Assembly: GCF_025263565.1 (NCBI RefSeq)
Contig: NZ_CP079865.1
Span: forward strand, 310,001-374,000
Length of the DNA stretch: 64,000 nucleotides
Direction: 5' to 3'
Source of the DNA: Mycobacterium sp. SMC-8
Lineage (GTDB): Bacteria; Actinomycetota; Actinomycetes; Mycobacteriales; Mycobacteriaceae
Below, piece after piece: positions 28,563-36,321 of the stretch (positions are counted from its first letter, which is position 1; each line of letters starts with the position of its first letter). A program made the translations under genes and the position numbers. Under the pieces are notes generated by a model. It did not search any database. It had not been told where the DNA came from and was given only the letters and a program-made list of their open reading frames with translations.

Positions 28563-29450
28563 ATGCCCACGAAGACGACGCGCGAAGAATTTGCCGAACG
28601 GCTGCTGAAAGGTTCGGTGAAGAAGTCCTACGCCCCGGTCGTCGACATCGACTGGGACGCACCGCTGGACCCCGACAAGTTCTTTCTTCCGCCGAAAGTC
28701 GTCACCCTCTACGGCACGCCGGAATGGGACGCGATGAGCCGTGCGCAGCAGATCGAGCTGAGCCGACAGGAACTGGTCAACATCCTCTCGGCCGGCATCT
28801 GGTTCGAGAACATCCTCAATCAGGCTCTGCTCCGCGATCTCATGCACAAGAACCCGACCGCCGCGACCACGCACTATGCGCTCACCGAACTCGGCGATGA
28901 GACCCGCCACATGGTCATGTTCGGCCGAACCATCGCATGTGTCGGCGGTATTCCGGTGCGTCCCAAGTTGTTTCAGCGCATCATCATCAACTCGTTGCCC
29001 TTCCTGTTCCGTGGCAGCGTGCTGTGGGGCGCAGCCCTGGTCGGCGAGGAGATCTTCGACGCGCTGCAGCGCCAGATCATGGAGGATCCGGAGCTGCAGC
29101 CGATCGTTCAGCGGCTCATGCGTATTCACGTCACGGAGGAAGCCCGACACATCCAGTTCGCCCGCGACGGGCTGCGCAAGTCGGTGCCGACGATGGCGTG
29201 GCACCGCAGGGTGCTGCTGGCGAATCTGCACGGGGTCGGTGGTCCGTTCTACCGGATGCTGTTCACCCTTCCGATCCAGTACCGCCGTGCCGGTCTCGAC
29301 GGCCGCCGGATGCGGCGTGTGGCGCGGTCGAACCCGCACTTCCGCGCCATGTGCGTCTCGTCATTCGCGTCGCTGGCAGCGTTCTTCGAGGAAGTCGACT
29401 TGATGGGCCGAGTCGGTCGACGGTTGTGGCGTCGGGCCGGATTCCTGTGA
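28563..29450 (+). CDS. AurF-like diiron oxygenase
   Basis: 295 residues. A helical ferritin-like carboxylate-bridged diiron protein with two metal half-sites: Glu in GIWFENILNQ with TELGDETRHMVMF, then GEEIFDALQ with HVTEEARHIQFARDG. This is the AurF (p-aminobenzoate N-oxygenase) fold; relatives oxidise amines or aliphatic carbons. The start at ATG 28563 follows from the promoter position. Overlaps the DUF4873 gene by GTGA, so the two form a unit. Substrate unknown, and no redox partner is adjacent. Confidence 0.85.
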   Translation: MPTKTTREEFAERLLKGSVKKSYAPVVDIDWDAPLDPDKFFLPPKVVTLYGTPEWDAMSRAQQIELSRQELVNILSAGIWFENILNQALLRDLMHKNPTAATTHYALTELGDETRHMVMFGRTIACVGGIPVRPKLFQRIIINSLPFLFRGSVLWGAALVGEEIFDALQRQIMEDPELQPIVQRLMRIHVTEEARHIQFARDGLRKSVPTMAWHRRVLLANLHGVGGPFYRMLFTLPIQYRRAGLDGRRMRRVARSNPHFRAMCVSSFASLAAFFEEVDLMGRVGRRLWRRAGFL

Positions 29451-30094
29451 GCAGCATTGTGATCGGCACGGGCGGCGCGTTTCCGGGCACGGCCGTCGCC
29501 GACGCCGAGGACCTGCGCTTCGACAACGCGACCGACATGTGGACGGCCGTTGCGCCGGACGGCCGTGCGCTGGCCGCTCGCACGGTGATCGACACTCGAA
29601 GGTCGAGGGACGGCGCTGTGGCGGTGCACGGTATGCCGAACCACTTCCGCATCCCGGGTCCCGACGTAGCCCGTCAGACCCGGTTCGTCTCGCAGTGCCT
29701 GGAGGTGATGACGCAGTCGGGTTCCACCCGCATGGAGGCGAAGTCCCGCATCGTGCTGAGCAGATGGCGGCCGCGGTCGGTGCGGTCCAGTTTCTACCTG
29801 GACCGTTCCACGCCGGTCGACGAGGACATCTACGACGGGCCGGTGTTGATCGCTGTCGCCGATGCCGACATCAGCGCCCGGGGCAGGCTGGCCGGGCACC
29901 TCGCAGCGATCGACGGCCGTTATCACTGGCGCGGAAATGTCACCGGCGATCTGCCCGCGGACCTGCTCAAAGGCCCGCGAGAGGTGACCGTGACCGTCGG
30001 GACGCGGACAGCGCAGGCGCGCGTGGTGGAACAGACCCCGTGGGGCAGCTACACCGTGGCCGGGGTGGGAGCACCGCCTTTCCCGCTCGACTGA
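29447..30094 (+). CDS. DUF4873 protein with remnant-like monooxygenase segment
   Basis: 215 residues from GTG at 29447, coupled to the AurF-like gene. The C-terminal 90 residues, beginning EDIYDGPVLIAVADADISAR and including GRYHWRGNVTGDL, form a DUF4873 domain. The N-terminal half (IVIGTGGAFPG, then HGMPNHFRIPGPDVARQ and RFVSQCLEVM) resembles the C-terminal end of flavin (Baeyer-Villiger-like) monooxygenases, which often carry DUF4873. No intact FAD or NADPH motifs remain, so it is not an active flavoenzyme by itself. It may be a scaffold or ligand-binding partner of the diiron oxygenase. Confidence 0.65.
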   Translation: MSSIVIGTGGAFPGTAVADAEDLRFDNATDMWTAVAPDGRALAARTVIDTRRSRDGAVAVHGMPNHFRIPGPDVARQTRFVSQCLEVMTQSGSTRMEAKSRIVLSRWRPRSVRSSFYLDRSTPVDEDIYDGPVLIAVADADISARGRLAGHLAAIDGRYHWRGNVTGDLPADLLKGPREVTVTVGTRTAQARVVEQTPWGSYTVAGVGAPPFPLD

Positions 30095-30133
30095 CATCAG
30101 GTAGGCAATTCGGGGATTCATCGGGGAAAGAAC

Positions 30134-30147
30134 TAGAACACGTTCTA
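30134..30147. promoter_or_regulatory. KstR-type operator (perfect palindrome)
   Basis: TAGAACACGTTCTA is a fully symmetric match to TnnAACnnGTTnnA, and ends 11 bases before the ATG of the F420-type oxidoreductase. Confidence 0.8.
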
Positions 30148-30158
30148 ATATCACCGTC

Positions 30159-31031
30159 ATGCGATTCACCTACGCGGAAGCGATGACCGATCCGACGTTC
30201 TACATCCCGTTGGCGCAGGCCGCCGAAGCCGCGGGCTACCACGCGATGACGATTCCCGACAGCGTGGCCTACCCGTTCGAATCGGACTCGAAGTACCCCT
30301 ACACTCCGGACGGCAATCGCGAATTCCTCGACGGCAAGGCCTTCATCGAGTCGTTCGTGCTGACCGCGGCACTGTGCGCGGTGACCACGAAGCTGCACTT
30401 CAACCACTTCGTCCTCAAGTTGCCGATCCGGCCGCCGGCCCTGGTGGCCAAGCAGGCCGGCTCGCTGGCGGCGCTGTTCGACAACCGCCTCGGTCTCGGC
30501 GTCGGCACCAGCCCGTGGCCCGAGGACTACGAGCTGATGAACGTCCCGTTCGCCAAGCGCGGCAAGCGGATGGACGAGTGCATCGACATCATCAAAGGCC
30601 TCACCTCGGGCGACTACTTCGAATACCACGGCGAGTTCTACGACATCCCGAAGACCAAGATGACGCCGGCGCCGTCCAAGCCGGTTCCGATCCTCATCGG
30701 CGGGCACGCCGACGCGGCACTGCGCCGCGCCGCCCGCAACGACGGCTGGATGCACGGCGGCGGCGACCCGGAGGAACTCGACGCCCTGCTGGGCAAGCTC
30801 AACAAGTTCCGCGACGAGGCCGGAACGGCGGGCAACGAGGACTACCAGATCCACGTGATCTCGATCGACGCCTACACCGCCGACGGCATCAAGCGGCTCG
30901 AGGACAAGGGTGTCACCGACGTCATCGTCGGCTTCCGCATCCCCTACATCATGGGTCAGGACACCGAGCCACTGGACACGAAGATCCGCCACCTGGAGAT
31001 GTTCGCCGAGAACGTCATCGCCAAGCTCTGA
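30159..31031 (+). CDS. LLM-class F420-dependent oxidoreductase (Rv0940c-like)
   Basis: 290 residues. Luciferase-like TIM barrel with MRFTYAEAMTDPTFYIPLAQ, HAMTIPDSVAYP, NRLGLGVGTSPWPEDYELM and PILIGGHADAALRRAARNDG. Probably F420-dependent. The ATG at 30159 lies 11 bases from a perfect KstR box. Convergent and directly abutting the glycosyltransferase gene (stop codons adjacent). Together with the KstR-box gene at 8.4 kb it suggests two F420 or flavin steps in lipid catabolism. Confidence 0.82.
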   Translation: MRFTYAEAMTDPTFYIPLAQAAEAAGYHAMTIPDSVAYPFESDSKYPYTPDGNREFLDGKAFIESFVLTAALCAVTTKLHFNHFVLKLPIRPPALVAKQAGSLAALFDNRLGLGVGTSPWPEDYELMNVPFAKRGKRMDECIDIIKGLTSGDYFEYHGEFYDIPKTKMTPAPSKPVPILIGGHADAALRRAARNDGWMHGGGDPEELDALLGKLNKFRDEAGTAGNEDYQIHVISIDAYTADGIKRLEDKGVTDVIVGFRIPYIMGQDTEPLDTKIRHLEMFAENVIAKL

Positions 31032-32369
31032 TCAGGCGTTGCACAGTCGCTTGAGCGCGTTGGCGATCGCATCGACCGGGGTGCAGGCCTGGATCGCGGT
31101 CCGCAGGCTCTGCGCGGCGGTCCGGTAGCGGTCGTCTCGGCGGACGATGTCGACTGCGGCGCCGACGGCCTGCGGCGACGGCAGGGCGGTCTTGAGGTCG
31201 ATGCCCGCTCCGCTGAAGTCGACGCGCGCGGCCACCTCGGCTTTGTCAGAAGTCTCCCCGGCGACGACGAGCGGAACGCCGTGGCCCAGCGCGTACTGCA
31301 CCCCGCCGTAGCCCCCGTTGGTGATCATCACGTCCACGTGCGACAGCAGGGCCGAGTACGGGATCCAGTCGGCGATGCGCGCGTTGCCCGGGATACGGCC
31401 GTGCATGTGCTGGCCCCGCCGGCCGCCGGTGGTCGCGACGATCAGGAGATCGTCCTGGTCACCGAGCGCTTCCAGAGTCGGGCCGATCAGCTGGTCCAGA
31501 TCGGCATTGTCGAACGTGCCCTGCGTGACGTGCACGACGGTGCCTGCGGTCTCCACGTCGCCCCACCAGGGCGGACGGTCGAACTCCTCTGGGCCGGCCG
31601 GCAGGACCGGACCGACGAACTCGACCGTCGACGGCAGGTCGGACCGCGGATACTCGAACTCCTGCACCGACAGTTGCAGCAGACCGTCGGCCAGCCGCGG
31701 CCAATCACTGACGAACAACGGGCATTCCGGCGAATCAGCCTGCCGCAGCGCACGATTGAACTTCCGCTGACTCGGCCGCATGATCACCCGGTGCGCGACG
31801 GCGGTCATCTGCCGATAGTCGAGACCCGGCTCGGGTTGCCAGGCCATCCCGAACGGCGGGGTGTCCCGGCTCGAAATGGTCAGCGGACCCACACCGCAGA
31901 CCACCACCGGCGGACGGGGGGCGTCCCGCAGGAACATCGGGACCACGCCGGTGAACGTGACGTCGGCGATGACCGCGTCCACCGCCTCGTCACGCAGCAC
32001 GGCCCGCAACGATTCCGCCTCCGCGGCAAGGGGTTCGACGAATACGGACGCCAATTCGGCGCGTCCCAGCCAGAATCGGCGTGCGGCCGCGGGCATTGTG
32101 CGGAGCAGCGCCGGGCCCGCGGCCGGCGCATCGATCCGCACGCTCTCCGGGAGCGGGACCATCCGGAGTCCGGCACTGCGCACAGGCGCGGCGAACTCGA
32201 CACCGGTCAGCACGGAGATGTCGTGCCCGAGGGCTTGAAGGCCGACGCCGACGTTGACCATCGGCATGACGTGCCCGCGAAGCGGGCTGACCGCGAGCAG
32301 ATAGTGCGCCACACCGGGTCCTTCGCCGTCACGGAGCACCCGCTCCTGGGTTGTCGGTGCGAGCGACAT
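31032..32369 (-). CDS. GT1-family glycosyltransferase (MGT-type)
   Basis: 445 residues from ATG at 32369. GT-B fold: acceptor domain starts YLLAVSPLRGHVMPMVNVGV with the catalytic His, and the donor domain has VTQGTFDNADLDQLIGP, ADWIPYSALLSHVDVMITNG and YGGVQYALGHGVPLVVAGE. These are signatures of UDP-glycosyl- and macrolide-type transferases such as Rv1524/Rv1526c, which glycosylate lipids or xenobiotics. Divergent from the methyltransferase; the 200-base region between them holds only a -10-like TACAAT (32538-32543). Confidence 0.85.
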   Translation of the reverse strand: MSLAPTTQERVLRDGEGPGVAHYLLAVSPLRGHVMPMVNVGVGLQALGHDISVLTGVEFAAPVRSAGLRMVPLPESVRIDAPAAGPALLRTMPAAARRFWLGRAELASVFVEPLAAEAESLRAVLRDEAVDAVIADVTFTGVVPMFLRDAPRPPVVVCGVGPLTISSRDTPPFGMAWQPEPGLDYRQMTAVAHRVIMRPSQRKFNRALRQADSPECPLFVSDWPRLADGLLQLSVQEFEYPRSDLPSTVEFVGPVLPAGPEEFDRPPWWGDVETAGTVVHVTQGTFDNADLDQLIGPTLEALGDQDDLLIVATTGGRRGQHMHGRIPGNARIADWIPYSALLSHVDVMITNGGYGGVQYALGHGVPLVVAGETSDKAEVAARVDFSGAGIDLKTALPSPQAVGAAVDIVRRDDRYRTAAQSLRTAIQACTPVDAIANALKRLCNA

Positions 32370-32571
32370 CACGGTTCGCTCACGTGTCCGCACGCTACCT
32401 GCCGCCCGTCGACCGCAGCGGTGCCGACCCACTGGGGATGTGTTACGAAACCCGGATTCGAGGTATGGCCCCGAGCGCGCCCGCAACCGCCGGGCCCGAG
32501 GTTGATCATCAGCGGTATCGCAACCGCCGTCGGCGGCTACAATTCGCGCTGATGACGTGTCTGGAGATCGT

Positions 32572-33294
32572 ATGACCCCCGAACACTACGACGTCCCCGA
32601 TGCCTTCGACGCCGGGGCGCAGGCCTACGACGGGCTGGTCGGCGCCAACCCCGGCTACCACGAACACCTCCGCCTGTCGGCACAGCGAATGCAGTTGCCC
32701 GACCAGGGCCGCGGTTTGCGCCTGCTCGACATCGGTTGCGGCACCGGGCTGTCCACCGCGGCGCTGCTCAGTGTCGCACCGTACGCCGAGATCGTCGCGG
32801 TCGACGGATCGGGCGGGATGCTGGCGCAGGCGCGGGCCAAGTCGTGGCCGCCCTCGGTGACGTTCGTGCGCAGCCGCGCCGAGACCCTCCAGGACGCCGG
32901 GGTGAACGGCCCGTTCGACGGCATCCTCGCCGCCTATCTGATCCGCAACGTCGACGACAAGGACGACGTGCTGGGATCGCTGCTGAAACTCCTGAAACCC
33001 GGGGCGGTGCTGGCCGTACACGAGTACTCGGTGCGCGACTCCCGGCTGGCCTCCGCCGTCTGGAACCTGGTCGCCACCGCGATCATCATCCCGGCGGGCC
33101 GGGTGCGCTCCGGCGACGCCGGCCTCTACCGGTACCTGCGGCGCAGTGTCAACGAGTTCGACGGTGCCGAACAGTTCCGTGACCGGCTGCGGCGCAACGG
33201 TTTCATCGACGTGCAGAGCATGACCGTGTCCGGCTGGCAGCGCGGCATCGTGCACACCTTCCTCGGCCGCGCGCCGCACGCAGCGACGGACTAA
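32572..33294 (+). CDS. class I SAM-dependent methyltransferase
   Basis: 240 residues. SAM motif I LRLLDIGCGTGLSTAALL at about residues 45-62, an acidic motif IVAVDGSGGMLAQA, and FDGILAAYLIRNVDDKD with the post-motif segment. It is close to UbiE/menaquinone-type or small-molecule methyltransferases. ATG 32572 is preferred to GTG 32557 because GGAG lies 8 bases upstream. Its divergent pairing with a glycosyltransferase could mean both tailor one metabolite. Confidence 0.8.
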   Translation: MTPEHYDVPDAFDAGAQAYDGLVGANPGYHEHLRLSAQRMQLPDQGRGLRLLDIGCGTGLSTAALLSVAPYAEIVAVDGSGGMLAQARAKSWPPSVTFVRSRAETLQDAGVNGPFDGILAAYLIRNVDDKDDVLGSLLKLLKPGAVLAVHEYSVRDSRLASAVWNLVATAIIIPAGRVRSGDAGLYRYLRRSVNEFDGAEQFRDRLRRNGFIDVQSMTVSGWQRGIVHTFLGRAPHAATD

Positions 33295-33299
33295 CGCGC

Positions 33300-33573
33300 G
33301 GACAACCGATCACGGGGAGTTCCCGGTCGGTCTTGGACTGGAAGGTCGCGAGCGCTTCGTGGATCTCGCGATCCCCTGCCATGCCTGTTCGCGCTCGCTT
33401 CCGTGAAGTTGCTCGGCGACGACCTTGTACCTGCGCCCCTCCAGCTTGATCCGCACCCGGTCGGGGTGCGCGGCGAGGTTGTATTACCAGGCCGGATTCT
33501 TCGCAGCCCCGGCTGCCGACGGGATCAGTCGGCTCCCGCCCTCCCCGGGTGCCGTTCCGGCTGGCACAATCAT
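33300..33573 (-). pseudogene. remnant of DDN-family deazaflavin (F420) nitroreductase
   Basis: Read on the minus strand from 33573, the peptide contains SAAGAAKNPAW, a stop codon TAA (33484-33486) where the family has Tyr (AW-Y-YNLAAHPDRVRI), then GRRYKVVAEQLHGSERE. A one-base deletion near 33385 shifts frame to HEALATFQSKTDRELPVIG, the usual C-terminus. The N-terminal 40 residues are also missing. The stop, frameshift and truncation together make it non-functional. Confidence 0.75.
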
Positions 33574-33635
33574 GTCGCCCCCTTCAGGCACACGTCACGG
33601 CGATTAACGGCCCGCTCTTTCGGGCATTCGTCACC

Positions 33636-33905
33636 ATGGCGTTCAAACTCACTTACTCCGATGGCCAAGAATCCCAGCACGATGACGACACTGTGTGGGA
33701 GATCGACGACGGCGTACTGAAACTCGGCCGCAAGAAGGGCCAGTGGTCGGTCCTGCTGTCTCCCAGTCATTGGGCGGTCCTCGAATTGGTTGGCCGGTCC
33801 GGCGATGACGAGGACGACGATAAATCCGAGAAGTCCGAGTCCGACGAGGATGACGACGACAAATCGGACAAATCTGAGGACAAGTCCGACGACGAGGACG
33901 ACTAG
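33636..33905 (+). CDS. small protein with highly acidic tail
   Basis: 89 residues. The first 52 form a compact beta-rich stretch (MAFKLTYSDGQESQHDD, WEIDDGVLKLGRKKGQW, VLLSPSHWAVLEL). The last 35 are almost only Asp, Glu, Ser and Lys (DEDDDKSEKSESDEDDDD). No membrane segment or signal peptide. The 3' end meets the convergent hydrolase remnant. Looks like a DNA-mimic or ion-binding type of tail, but no family is recognised. Confidence 0.65.
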   Translation: MAFKLTYSDGQESQHDDDTVWEIDDGVLKLGRKKGQWSVLLSPSHWAVLELVGRSGDDEDDDKSEKSESDEDDDDKSDKSEDKSDDEDD

Positions 33906-34120
33906 CCGGCGACGCCGGCGGCCGCCAGGATCACCGCCGCCGCCTCTAGTGGCTGGGTGATCAGCGACACGTGGGACATGTCGAGTTCGGTTGTGTGCGC
34001 GCTCATCCGGTGAGCCAGGAAGCGCTCCAGGTCAGGGTTGATGGTGCGGTCCTGGGTGGACACCTGATACCAGGACGGTTTGTCCCGCCATGTGGCCGTC
34101 GTGGTCCGCTCGGCGGGTAA
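33902..34120 (-). pseudogene. C-terminal remnant of an alpha/beta hydrolase
   Basis: About 70 residues remain: TTTATWRDKPSWYQVSTQDR, then TINPDLERFLAHRMSA, ELDMSHVSLITQP and a helical end. The Asp-x-x-H catalytic surroundings (STQDRTINP and DMSHVSL) match the C-terminal third of AB-hydrolase esterases of about 230 residues. The nucleophile elbow and N-terminal two thirds are absent, replaced by unrelated sequence leading to the divergent VOC gene. Confidence 0.7.
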
Positions 34121-34222
34121 CGAGACCCGGCTGCGTCCGGGACACGTGAAGTGTGAGCTCTTCGTTGGTGACGCGCGCGTCGTAGGCTGAGCCCCATCGA
34201 TTCTTCCCGCGCCGCCGCCACC

Positions 34223-34879
34223 GTGACCGTCGACGAGTTCCGCGTCGCCGATCCACCCGACGCATGGGCGCAGGCCGGTTTCCGCGTCGATGCCGACGGG
34301 ATCTGCCGAGTGGGCGCGGTCCGCCTCAGTCTGGTCGGCCGGGGCCACGGGAGCGGCATCGTCGGCTGGACGCTACGCGGCCTGCCTTCAGGGGGCGGGG
34401 ACGTCGACGGCATTCCGACGACCAGTTCGGACGAGGTCCCGACCGTCAGCTCCGACACCGCTGCGTTCCCGCCCGCCCCCCACGCCAACGGCGTCATCGG
34501 CATCGATCACGTCGTGCTGATGTCGCCCGATCTGGACCGCACCGTCACCGCGCTGATCGCGTGCGGCACGCGCCCGCGCCGCACGCGCGACGCCGAACTG
34601 GGCGGTCGGCCGGTCCGCCAGGTCTTCTTCCGACTCGGGGAGGTGATCCTGGAAGTTGTCGGTTCACCCGACACGACCGGTAACGGGCCCTCCACGCTGT
34701 GGGGTATCACCTACGCCGTCACCGACATCGAGCAGACCGCCGCGTTCTTCGACGGCCGCACCGGCCCCGTGAAGGACGCGGTGCAGCCGGGCCGGCGGAT
34801 TACCACGCTTCGGAATCTCGAGTTCGGGATGTCGGTCCGGACGGCGATGATCTCGGCCCCTTATCCTCGGACCCCATGA
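34223..34879 (+). CDS. VOC-superfamily (glyoxalase-like) protein
   Basis: 218 residues from GTG at 34223. The central part, [20 protein letters not shown] with [15 protein letters not shown] and [16 protein letters not shown], is a glyoxalase/bleomycin-resistance fold with the His and Glu metal ligands of each beta-alpha-beta unit partly kept. The N-terminal 80 residues are poorly conserved. It overlaps rnhA by ATGA, so the two are co-translated. Reaction unknown. Confidence 0.75.
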   Translation: MTVDEFRVADPPDAWAQAGFRVDADGICRVGAVRLSLVGRGHGSGIVGWTLRGLPSGGGDVDGIPTTSSDEVPTVSSDTAAFPPAPHANGVIGIDHVVLMSPDLDRTVTALIACGTRPRRTRDAELGGRPVRQVFFRLGEVILEVVGSPDTTGNGPSTLWGITYAVTDIEQTAAFFDGRTGPVKDAVQPGRRITTLRNLEFGMSVRTAMISAPYPRTP

Positions 34880-35349
34880 GCGCGTCCATCGAGGACCCCG
34901 TCATCATCCACACCGACGGGGGCTGCCGACCCAACCCGGGACCGGGCGGCTGGGGTGCGGTGCTGCGTCACCGCGATCGCGTCCGTGAGATGTTCGGCGG
35001 CGAGGCCACTACGACGAGCAACAACCGGATGGAATTGATGGCGCCGATCATGGCGCTGGAGGCACTCACCCGGCCTGTGACGGTGCACCTGCACACCGAC
35101 AGCACGTATGTCCGCAACGGCATCACCAAGTGGGTGCACGGTTGGGAGCGCAACGGGTGGATGACCGCAGCCAAGCAGCCGGTGAAGAACGTCGATCTGT
35201 GGCAGCGGCTTCAGATCGCGTGCGCGCAGCACCGTGTCGAATGGTTCTGGGTCAAGGGACATTCCGGTGTCGTCGACAACGAGCTCGCCGACGTGCTGGC
35301 CACCCGCGGGCTGCAGCAGGCGCTCGCGGCGGCCGCCAGTCCTATCTGA
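34876..35349 (+). CDS. rnhA: ribonuclease HI
   Basis: 157 residues. Removes RNA from RNA-DNA hybrids, cleaving with two metals. Catalytic residues are visible: Asp in [18 protein letters not shown], Glu in [14 protein letters not shown], Asp in [12 protein letters not shown], and the last Asp with His in [14 protein letters not shown]. Normal size for a stand-alone bacterial enzyme. Coupled to the VOC gene. Confidence 0.94.
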   Translation: MSASIEDPVIIHTDGGCRPNPGPGGWGAVLRHRDRVREMFGGEATTTSNNRMELMAPIMALEALTRPVTVHLHTDSTYVRNGITKWVHGWERNGWMTAAKQPVKNVDLWQRLQIACAQHRVEWFWVKGHSGVVDNELADVLATRGLQQALAAAASPI

Positions 35350-35382
35350 GGTGTCGGAGTTCAGCGTCGCGGTGCAGCGCAG

Positions 35383-36096
35383 TCAGGCCGCCGAGTCCGG
35401 ACGAGTCACGTCATCGATGTCGGGTAGCGGCCGGCGACAGACGTCGCGGGCCTCATCGGCGGTCATCCCGAACATGCGCAACAAGTCTTCGGTGACCCTG
35501 TCGGCGGCCTCCGCATCGTCACGTTCCGGCTCGTCCTGCAGCAGCTTCCCGAGACCGAACAACGCACCTGCAGCAACCGCCAACGCGAGCTGAGGATCGT
35601 CGACGCGGAAGCGTCCCGCCGCTGCGGCCGCTGTGATGTCGCGTCGTGCGCGCGGAGCGAGACCGCGATCCGAGGACATCAGGTGCAGTCCCCCGCCGAG
35701 GAGTATCCGGCTTTCCTGTGGCCGGCGGCGGAACAATCGGCCGGTCAGCCGGAAGCTGCACGCGAACGTCTCCGCAGGATCCTCTGTCGAGGCAGTCAGC
35801 CGGTCGAGAAGCGCACCGTGCTTGTCCAGTACGTCGGCGACCGCTGCTTCGAAAAGCTCTTCCTTGCTGGCGAAGTGGTTGTAGAACGAACCCATCCCGA
35901 CGTCGGCGACCCGGGTGATCTCCAATATCGGCACATTGAGCGTCCCAGCGGCGATAAGCGCCTGCGCCGCGCGGATCAGCGCAGCCCGCGTCCGCTGTTT
36001 CCGCCGCTCCAGTCGATTGCCGGGGCCGTCATGCAGATCACTCACATCAGCCACTCTAACAGGAGGTGTCAGTTCTGAGGATTTCGTCAGAGACAC
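35383..36096 (-). CDS. TetR-family regulator
   Basis: 237 residues from GTG at 36096; internal GTGs at 36054 and 36045 are equally likely starts. HTH (about 35-75): RTRAALIRAAQALIAAG, then ITRVADVGMGSFYNHFASKEELF. The C-terminal helical domain (about 100-215) has no recognised ligand motif. A dyad GTGTC...GACAC (36066-36096) overlaps the longest start and could be its operator, which would favour the shorter protein. Target genes not obvious; it ends 34 bases from convergent rnhA. Confidence 0.85.
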   Translation of the reverse strand: MSLTKSSELTPPVRVADVSDLHDGPGNRLERRKQRTRAALIRAAQALIAAGTLNVPILEITRVADVGMGSFYNHFASKEELFEAAVADVLDKHGALLDRLTASTEDPAETFACSFRLTGRLFRRRPQESRILLGGGLHLMSSDRGLAPRARRDITAAAAAGRFRVDDPQLALAVAAGALFGLGKLLQDEPERDDAEAADRVTEDLLRMFGMTADEARDVCRRPLPDIDDVTRPDSAA

Positions 36097-36321
36097 TTAC
36101 AAACTGGCCATGCCGTCACATATGGCGATCCGTCAGTTGATTGCGGCGGTGACATGAAAATGTAGCCAAGCTTCATCGCTCGACCGGCCGGCGACGGACA
36201 CCAACTCTGAGATCGCCGAACACTGTTCAACAGTCCCGCACGGTGGAACGCCACCTCTGCGAACCTCGCGACGGTCCGGTCGCGCGGTAACCTGTTGCAC
36301 GGGTCAGCGTCCCCGCGACCG

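Noticed and set aside
33800..33905. GACGA-rich stretch as a minisatellite or repeat array
   Set aside because: It is the codon pattern of an acidic Asp/Glu/Lys/Ser tail in an open frame, without a fixed repeat unit.
36222..36234. ACTGTT-C-AACAGT palindrome as an operator
   Set aside because: It lies downstream of the 13E12-type gene and about 125 bases upstream of the TetR start, with no promoter elements next to it; too short to support a claim.
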